Shown piece by piece: positions 5,948 to 10,435 of a stretch of DNA of 10,435 nt. The DNA is taken from NCBI GenBank assembly GCA_005882055.1, contig VBGQ01000155.1, positions 1-10,435 on the forward strand, in the 5' to 3' direction. Source of the DNA: Chloroflexota bacterium. Its GTDB lineage: Bacteria; Chloroflexota; Limnocylindria; QHBO01. The first letter of the stretch is position 1, and each line of letters opens with the position of its first letter. Below the pieces are notes generated by a model. That model was not told the origin of the DNA. It saw only the letters and a program-made list of their open reading frames with translations, and searched no databases. Made by a program: the position numbers and the translations under genes.

Positions 5948-6657
5948 CGGCGCAGGAACCGGATGATCAGCAGCGAGATCTCGAAGAGCACGTACATCAC
6001 CGCGCTCAGGATGGAGGGCGAGAACGGGTCGCCGCCGGGGGTCACCACGACCGCGAAGATGACGATCCCCAGGATCACGAAGCGGCGTTGCCGCGCGATG
6101 CGCTCGTACGACAGGATGCCAACTCGAGACAGCGCGATGAGCACGATCGGGAACTCCATCACCAGCCCAAACGCCAGCATCAACGTCGTGACGAACCCGA
6201 CGTACTCGTTGATGGTCAGCAACGGCTCGATGCGCCCTGGCTCGCCAAAGCTCAGCAGGAACGTGAGGGCGAACGGAATGATCAGGTAGCCGACGGTCAT
6301 GCCAATCGCGAAGAGCGCGAGTGCGCCGAGCAGGAGGGGCCATACCAAGCGGCGCTCAGCTCTCGTCAGACCCGGCGTCACGAAGCGCCAGAGCTGGAAG
6401 AGGACGACCGGCATCGCGAGCGCGATTCCGGCGAAGAACGCGATCTTGATCCGCACGCCGAACGCGCCGCCGACGGTGGTGAAGTAGAGCTTCTCGTAGC
6501 CGGCCGGTAGCGGCGCGCGAAGGATGTCGAGGATCGGCTCCGAGAGGAAGTAGCCGACGATCGATCCCAGGACGATCGCGGCCACGATGATGATCAGGCG
6601 GCGACGGAGCTCCTCGAGGTGCTCGAGGAGGGACATGGTCGCTTCGTCCCGGCTCAC
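5944..6657 (-). CDS. tatC: Twin-arginine translocase subunit TatC
   Basis: TatC is the inner-membrane receptor that recognises twin-arginine signal peptides and nucleates the pore that exports folded proteins. The 237 residues include the N-terminal cytoplasmic motif SLLEHLEELRRRLI (9-22) with its conserved Glu, FQLWRFVTPGLTRAERR (87-103), and FGLVMEFPI (163-171) containing the intramembrane Glu168. PGGDPFS lies before the last helices. Six hydrophobic segments are apparent (about 21-38, 70-90, 105-130, 152-175, 193-205, 214-233), the normal TatC topology. The GTG at 6657 is preferred over the ATG at 6636 because GAGG stands five bases before it. tatA lies 57 bases upstream across a GC-rich hairpin, and the HDAC-family gene starts in an ATGA overlap at the 3' end. 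The gene is complete and the assignment secure. Confidence 0.97.
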   Translation of the reverse strand: MSRDEATMSLLEHLEELRRRLIIIVAAIVLGSIVGYFLSEPILDILRAPLPAGYEKLYFTTVGGAFGVRIKIAFFAGIALAMPVVLFQLWRFVTPGLTRAERRLVWPLLLGALALFAIGMTVGYLIIPFALTFLLSFGEPGRIEPLLTINEYVGFVTTLMLAFGLVMEFPIVLIALSRVGILSYERIARQRRFVILGIVIFAVVVTPGGDPFSPSILSAVMYVLFEISLLIIRFLRR

Positions 6658-6662
6658 GGGCG

Positions 6663-6666
6663 CCTC
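6663..6666 (-). promoter_or_regulatory. Ribosome-binding site deciding the tatC GTG start
   Basis: GAGG sits five bases before the GTG at 6657. The alternative ATG at 6636 has only a weaker GGGA about 11 bases upstream. Confidence 0.6.
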
Positions 6667-6687
6667 ACGCGCTGGGCGGGTTGGAGG

Positions 6688-6704
6688 CGGCGGACGAGCC
6701 GCCG
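6688..6704 (-). promoter_or_regulatory. GC-rich hairpin between tatA and tatC
   Basis: In the transcript CGGCGG and CCGCCG can pair in a six-base all-GC stem around a five-base CTCGU loop, starting 11 bases after the tatA stop. No U-tract follows, so it is not a classical terminator. It could protect the tatA message from 3' decay or reduce read-through into tatC, either of which would suit the excess of TatA over TatC needed by the translocase. This role is inferred from position only. Confidence 0.35.
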
Positions 6705-6714
6705 GCGTGTGTCG

Positions 6715-6960
6715 CTACTTCGTGTCGGCCGGGTTGTCGACCGACGATGTGCCGGTTGTGGCCCCTGGGGATCCCGGCTCAGTAGGCGGCGTCTTGGTGT
6801 CGCCGCGAATCGATTCCTCCAGGTCGGACGAGGCCTTGCGGAACTCGCGGACACCGCGGCCGATGGCGCTTCCGATATCGGGGAGCTTGCCGGGCCCAAA
6901 GATGATCAGGACGATCACCAGGACCAGGATCAACTCGCCCGGGCCGATGTTGAACGGCAT
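6715..6960 (-). CDS. tatA: Twin-arginine translocase subunit TatA
   Basis: TatA is the small, abundant subunit that oligomerises at TatC to form the export pathway for folded proteins. The 81-residue protein begins MPFNIGPGELILVLVI, with a single transmembrane helix at about 8-21. The FGPGKLPDIG hinge follows (21-30), then an amphipathic helix (SAIGRGVREFRKASSDLEES) and a polar Pro/Thr/Ser-rich tail. This is the complete TatA architecture. The ATG at 6960 is chosen because the family motif starts there; the frame stays open upstream to 7167 but that stretch is antisense to nothing recognisable and overlaps pyrF. A GAGG about a dozen bases upstream is the only candidate ribosome-binding site and is rather distant. 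pyrF ends 53 bases before it. No tatB-like gene is visible, so this is probably a minimal TatA-TatC system in which TatA may also serve the TatB role. Confidence 0.95.
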   Translation of the reverse strand: MPFNIGPGELILVLVIVLIIFGPGKLPDIGSAIGRGVREFRKASSDLEESIRGDTKTPPTEPGSPGATTGTSSVDNPADTK

Positions 6961-7013
6961 CTGGTTTGGAACCTCAACTGCGTCCGGCGCCTGCCTGCCG
7001 GCGGCTGGACGGC

Positions 7014-7853
7014 CTACCCGCCGAGTGTAGCACCGACCTCCTGCATGCTCGCCCGAAGCGCAGCTGCGGCGGCTGCGGCCGCCTCGTGCCAATCGTCGCC
7101 GCGGGACGCTCCTGCGATGGCTCGCGACACGTTCACGACACCCGGCGCATCGGTCCCGTGGCAGCATGCCACCGCGGCCGCCAGCTCGCCGCCCTGTGCG
7201 CCAACGCCAGGAACCAGGAATGCGGGGCTCGGGGCGATGTCGCGCAGCCGGCGCAGGTCCTCGGGTCGAGTTGCGCCGACGACCAGCCCAACCCGGCCGC
7301 CTGGCCAGCGCTCCGCCACCCAGCGCGCGACCCGCTCGTACAGCAGCTCGCCGTCAACGGTGAGGTCCTGCACCGTCGCCGCACTGGGATTGCTCGTGCG
7401 AGCCAGGACGTAGACGACCCGATCCGGGAACGCCAGGAACGGCTCGACGGCGTCTTCGCCAAGGTACGGCGAGAGCGTCACCGCATCCGCCTCCAGGTGC
7501 CCGAAGAGCGCGGCAGCGTAGCGCTCCGCGGTCGGACCGATGTCTCCTCGCTTGGCGTCCAGGATGACGAACAGATCGCCCGGGAGGTCCGCCCGCACGC
7601 GCTCGAGCGCCGCGATTCCCGACGCGCCGAAGGCCTCGAAGAACGCGACGTTGATCTTGACCGCGACCGCATGCTCGCTCGCCGCCTCGACGATCCCGCG
7701 GGCGAAGGTCTCGATGCCACCGACGTCGGCCGGCAGTCCGCTCGGGAGCGCGTCGGGATGCGGGTCGATGCCGAGACAGAGTGGCGCTCCAAGTCGCGCG
7801 AGCCGCGCGCGCAGGCGTGCCAACGGCGCGGCGTCCACCGAGATGGGCTGCAT
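7014..7853 (-). CDS. pyrF: Orotidine 5'-phosphate decarboxylase
   Basis: This enzyme catalyses the last step of de novo UMP synthesis, removing CO2 from OMP in the cytosol. LCLGIDPHPD (25-34) is the first strand of the barrel with its substrate-contacting Asp, and AVKINVAFFEAFG (64-76) supplies the conserved Lys66. LDAKRGDIGPT (98-108) is the signature segment with the catalytic Asp-Lys-Asp set (Asp99, Lys101, Asp104). GVVNVSRAI near the C-terminus matches the phosphate-binding end of the longer, type 2 PyrF subfamily, and 279 residues fit that subfamily rather than the roughly 230-residue E. coli type. The ATG at 7853 lies three bases after the recJ stop; no clear ribosome-binding site is seen, so coupling to recJ is likely. 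An Ala-only run (about residues 259-266) precedes the end. Assignment is secure. Confidence 0.96.
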   Translation of the reverse strand: MQPISVDAAPLARLRARLARLGAPLCLGIDPHPDALPSGLPADVGGIETFARGIVEAASEHAVAVKINVAFFEAFGASGIAALERVRADLPGDLFVILDAKRGDIGPTAERYAAALFGHLEADAVTLSPYLGEDAVEPFLAFPDRVVYVLARTSNPSAATVQDLTVDGELLYERVARWVAERWPGGRVGLVVGATRPEDLRRLRDIAPSPAFLVPGVGAQGGELAAAVACCHGTDAPGVVNVSRAIAGASRGDDWHEAAAAAAAALRASMQEVGATLGG

Positions 7854-7856
7854 CGG

Positions 7857-9632
7857 CTAGCCGGCGGCAGCGGCGAGGGCGGGAGCTGGCGTCGCTTGGG
7901 TGAGCCGCCGCGCGAGCAGCGGGCTGACCTGCGAGTGCGCGTAGTCGATCACCCGCAGCCGCAGGCGCTCGATCCCCTGGAAGCTGTCGCGCTCGAGCGT
8001 GCCGACGAGATCCAGCGCATCGTCCGGCTCGGGCAACGGCCGCTCCGCCGGGGTGCCAAAGGCCACGGCGTCGAACGTTTCGAGTCCTCGGCGCATGCGG
8101 AACCCGATGTGCGCCTCACCCACGCCAACCCGCCGAGCCGACGTGACGCGCATCCCGGTCACCGCGATCACGGGCTCGACGTTCCCCGGGCCGTAGGGCC
8201 GCAGACGATCGAGCTGTGCGGCGAGGCTCCAGTCCAGTCGCGAGGACGGCAGCACGAGGTCGACGGAGAGCTGGCCCGGTCGCTCCCTGGTCAGGGCGCG
8301 ACTCGGCGGATACGGGCGTGGCAGGTTCCCGAAGGCGGCGGCGAAGGCGGGCCAATTCGCGTCGACGAGCGAAAACCCACCTGCAGCGGCGTGCCCGCCG
8401 CGCTTGGTCAGCAGTCCGGCGCAGGCCTCCAGGGCTGCGGCGACGTGGAAGTCCCCCGGCGCACGAACCGAGCCGCGCAGCTCGTCGTCCACCGCGCACA
8501 CCACGCCAACCGGACGCGCTCGCTGGTCCGCGATCCGGCCTGCAACCAGACCGATGAGGCCCGGTGCCCAGGCGTCGTTCCGCAGGAGGATCGGTCCATC
8601 ACCGCCGGGCTGGGCATCAGCCAGCTCGCGCGCCTCGTCGACCGCAGCGGTGGTGAGCTCTCGCCGTCGCGCGTGGACCGAGTCGAGCTCTTCCGCCAGC
8701 GCGGCGGCCTCCACTCGATCGTCGGATACGAGCAGGCGCAGCGCGAGCTCCGACTCGGCGATCCGTCCGGCCGCGTTGATCCGCGGGGCGATGCTGAAGC
8801 CGAGGTCATGCGCGGAGGGGTGCGACGGGTCCGCCGCTGAGCGTTCCAGGAGCGCAACCAGCCCGGGTCGGACCGTGGCGGCGAGCTGCTGGAGCCCGAG
8901 CCGTACGATCGCGCGCGATTCTCCAGTCATGGGCGCCAGGTCCGCAACGGTTCCGATAGCCGCCACGCCGGCGAGGTCGGCCACCGAGAGCCCGTGCCGT
9001 GCGAGCAGCGCGGTCGCCAGCTTGAAGGAGAGGCCGGCCCCGGTCAGGTCCTGGTCGGGGTAGGAGCAGTCCGCCCGGTGCGGATCCACCACCGCGGAGG
9101 CCCGCGGCAGCATCGGTCCCGGAAGGTGGTGGTCCGTGACCACGACGTCCAGGCCAAGGGAACGGGCGATCTCGACCTCGGCGACGTTGGCGATCCCGCA
9201 GTCGCAGGTGACCACCAGTCGCACGCCACGCTCGGCGAGGGCGGTCAGCCCGGTCTGGGAGAGGCCGTATCCCTCCGACCAGCGTGACGGGACATACCGT
9301 TCCGGCTCGACTCCGAGCGCTCGCAGGCCGAGGACCCAGACGGCGATGGAGCTGATCCCGTCCGCGTCGTAGTCGCCCCAGATCGCGATCCGTTCATCCG
9401 AGCCGATGGCGCGGTCGATTCGATCGAGCGCCGCTTCGGCGTCGGCCATCAGGCTGATCGGATGCATGGTCGTGGCGCCCGCGTCCAGAAAGCGCGCCAG
9501 ATCCTCATCGGTCTGGAAGCCACGACGCGCCAGGAGGGTGGCGACGGGTGCTGTGAATCCTGAGAAGGTCGGAGGATCGAGAAGCGGCTCAGGCAGGAGC
9601 CATTCGAGCCGCGGCGCGATCACGGCGGCCAT
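7857..9632 (-). CDS. recJ: Single-stranded-DNA-specific 5'-3' exonuclease RecJ
   Basis: RecJ degrades single-stranded DNA from the 5' end in the RecF recombination pathway, mismatch repair and base-excision repair. The DHH-family motifs appear in order: IWGDYDADGISS (84-95), CDCG (143-146), VTDHHLPG (165-172) and GTVADLAPM (227-235). These supply the Mn-binding Asp and His residues. RINAAGR (284-290) links to the DHHA1 domain, whose GGHAAAGGF (413-421) is clear, and the remaining residues (about 450-565) fit the OB-fold domain. At 591 residues it is the usual full length. The ATG at 9632 is the first start after an in-frame TAA, 37 bases beyond the secF stop, with no obvious ribosome-binding site; a GTG three codons on is an alternative. 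The short Ala/Pro-rich C-terminus is unremarkable. Lying next to secF and pyrF it looks like a co-transcribed housekeeping gene. Confidence 0.97.
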   Translation of the reverse strand: MAAVIAPRLEWLLPEPLLDPPTFSGFTAPVATLLARRGFQTDEDLARFLDAGATTMHPISLMADAEAALDRIDRAIGSDERIAIWGDYDADGISSIAVWVLGLRALGVEPERYVPSRWSEGYGLSQTGLTALAERGVRLVVTCDCGIANVAEVEIARSLGLDVVVTDHHLPGPMLPRASAVVDPHRADCSYPDQDLTGAGLSFKLATALLARHGLSVADLAGVAAIGTVADLAPMTGESRAIVRLGLQQLAATVRPGLVALLERSAADPSHPSAHDLGFSIAPRINAAGRIAESELALRLLVSDDRVEAAALAEELDSVHARRRELTTAAVDEARELADAQPGGDGPILLRNDAWAPGLIGLVAGRIADQRARPVGVVCAVDDELRGSVRAPGDFHVAAALEACAGLLTKRGGHAAAGGFSLVDANWPAFAAAFGNLPRPYPPSRALTRERPGQLSVDLVLPSSRLDWSLAAQLDRLRPYGPGNVEPVIAVTGMRVTSARRVGVGEAHIGFRMRRGLETFDAVAFGTPAERPLPEPDDALDLVGTLERDSFQGIERLRLRVIDYAHSQVSPLLARRLTQATPAPALAAAAG

Positions 9633-9669
9633 GGTAGCGGCGCGCGCTTACCGGCGGCTGCTCAATCGG

Positions 9670-10435
9670 TTATCGGCTCAGCGGCCGGACCTGCCTGCCC
9701 GCGGGCGCCGACCGCTCCTTGCGCCGCGCGTCCCACTCGGACCAGGCGACGAGGATCTGGCTCGCGTTGAAGATCGAGGAGTAGGTCCCGGACACGACGC
9801 CGATCAGCAGCGCGAGCGTGAAGGTCCGGATCGAGGCGGGTCCCAGCAGGAGCAGCGCGGTCAGGGTCACGATCACGGTCAGGCTGGTGCTGATGGAGCG
9901 TCCCAGGGTCTGCAGGATCGAGTGGTTGACGATCGCCCCGAACGGCTCCCCGGCGTGGCGGATGCGGTTCTCCCGGATCCGATCGAAGACCACGATCGTG
10001 TCGTGGACCGAGAAGCCGATGATGGTGAGCAGCGCCGTCACGAACAGGGCGTCGAACTCGAGGCCGAAGAAGTAGCCGAGGATCGCGAAGGTCCCGACGA
10101 CCACGACCACGTCGTGCAGCAGGGCCACGATTGCCGCCGTGCCGAACCGGAAGCCGAAGCGGATCCACAGGTAGGCGAGGATGAAGAGCTCGCCGATGAT
10201 GATCAGGATCGCCGAGCTCCTGATCAGGTCGGCACCGATGATCGGCCCAACCGTCGTCACGCTCCTGGGTCCCCCACCCTCCGGCTCTCCGAAGCGCGCG
10301 ACGAGCGCCTTCTCGAGGTCATCGAAGGCGGTCCCGGGAACAACAGTTGGCGCGGAGCTTGCCGCGGCCGTCGGCGTCGCTGTCCCTGTCGCCGAAGCCG
10401 ACGCGCTGGCGCCGGCCGTCGCTGTCCCTGTTGCC
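9670..10435 (-). CDS. secF: Protein translocase accessory subunit SecF (5' end beyond the right edge)
   Basis: SecF, with SecD, uses the proton-motive force to pull exported proteins through SecYEG. The last 255 codons are present. Reading from the edge, the first part is an Ala/Thr/Ser/Pro-rich stretch of about 35 residues, then FDDLEKALVARFGEPEG, then VGPIIGADL, the family motif that begins the second membrane helix. HDVVVVVGTFAILG carries the conserved Asp of TM4. FSVHDTIVVFDRIREN, with its two Asp residues, is the SecF signature, and a C-terminal segment GTYSSIFNASQILVAW closes the membrane domain. Five hydrophobic helices are evident, and an Arg-rich tail ends at TAA. A GTG at 10260 is not the start: it would cut off the preceding in-frame family sequence. 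The first helix and most of the periplasmic domain lie outside the window, probably next to secD. Confidence 0.95.
   Translation of the reverse strand, partial: ATGTATAGASASASATGTATPTAAASSAPTVVPGTAFDDLEKALVARFGEPEGGGPRSVTTVGPIIGADLIRSSAILIIIGELFILAYLWIRFGFRFGTAAIVALLHDVVVVVGTFAILGYFFGLEFDALFVTALLTIIGFSVHDTIVVFDRIRENRIRHAGEPFGAIVNHSILQTLGRSISTSLTVIVTLTALLLLGPASIRTFTLALLIGVVSGTYSSIFNASQILVAWSEWDARRKERSAPAGRQVRPLSR
10375..10435 (-). repeat. Imperfect direct repeat coding for an Ala/Thr-rich linker in SecF
   Basis: A 19-base unit on the plus strand (cgtcgctgtccctgtcgcc) at 10375-10393 recurs at 10417-10435 with one mismatch. The start-to-start distance is 42 bases, or 14 codons. Both copies encode ATGTAT in the same frame, within a stretch of Ala, Thr, Ser, Gly and Pro. 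The second copy touches the window edge, so more copies may follow. This suggests expansion of a flexible linker by repeat slippage. Confidence 0.6.

Noticed and set aside
6961..7167. Extending TatA upstream to 7167
   Set aside because: The added residues are Arg-rich and overlap pyrF; the TatA N-terminus at 6960 matches the family exactly.
6966..8840. A 624-codon open frame on the plus strand
   Set aside because: It is antisense to intact pyrF and recJ, shows no recognisable motif and has the Arg/Gly/Ala-rich composition of frames opened by high GC.
9633..9669. A terminator between secF and recJ
   Set aside because: Only short GC-rich self-complementarity is present, with no convincing stem or U-tract.
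10258..10260. GTG at 10260 as the start of secF
   Set aside because: The frame is open to the window edge and encodes plausible SecF periplasmic sequence before this codon, so the start lies outside.
1..10435. A new defence, mobile or biosynthetic system
   Set aside because: All genes are recognisable housekeeping families; no transposase, integrase, CRISPR repeats, tRNA or atypical composition was seen.

Overview
The window is a GC-rich (about two thirds G+C by eye), tightly packed bacterial chromosome segment in which every supported gene lies on the minus strand, so transcription runs from high to low coordinates. Ten loci can be recognised: secF (N-terminus off the right edge), recJ, pyrF, tatA, tatC, a histone-deacetylase-family gene, rapZ, yvcK, whiA, tpiA, and gpmI (C-terminus off the left edge). 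No tRNA, rRNA, CRISPR array or mobile element was seen, and no gap exceeds about 80 bases. The rapZ-yvcK-whiA trio, a tatA/tatC pair without tatB, a YvcK with an N-terminal two-helix membrane anchor and the high GC suggest a GC-rich Chloroflexota-like or actinobacterial lineage. I favour Chloroflexota, as an inference with modest confidence.

The right-hand block (10435 to 5052) reads secF, recJ, pyrF, tatA, tatC, HDAC. Gaps are 37, 3, 53 and 57 bases, followed by a 4-base ATGA overlap between tatC and the HDAC gene. It combines protein export (Sec accessory subunit, Tat translocase) with DNA repair (RecJ) and pyrimidine synthesis (OMP decarboxylase). An 80-base gap then contains a plausible promoter (TATACT box) and an inverted repeat just before rapZ.

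The left-hand block (4971 to 1) reads rapZ, yvcK, whiA, tpiA, gpmI, with ATGA/TTGA stop-start overlaps or an 8-base gap throughout. It links a conserved regulatory trio (nucleotide-binding RapZ, the central-carbon factor YvcK, the DNA-binding WhiA) to two glycolytic enzymes, which fits joint control of central carbon flux.

The most notable observation is that two genes in these otherwise intact blocks carry the same kind of lesion. whiA loses a conserved segment and changes frame just before its helix-turn-helix, and the HDAC gene does so just after its HPER motif. In both cases the displaced frame still meets its neighbour in a clean ATGA overlap, so the ancestral genes were coupled and intact. 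Either small out-of-frame deletions have occurred in this genome, or the assembly has dropped short segments. No wholly new system is evident; this is mainly a housekeeping region.
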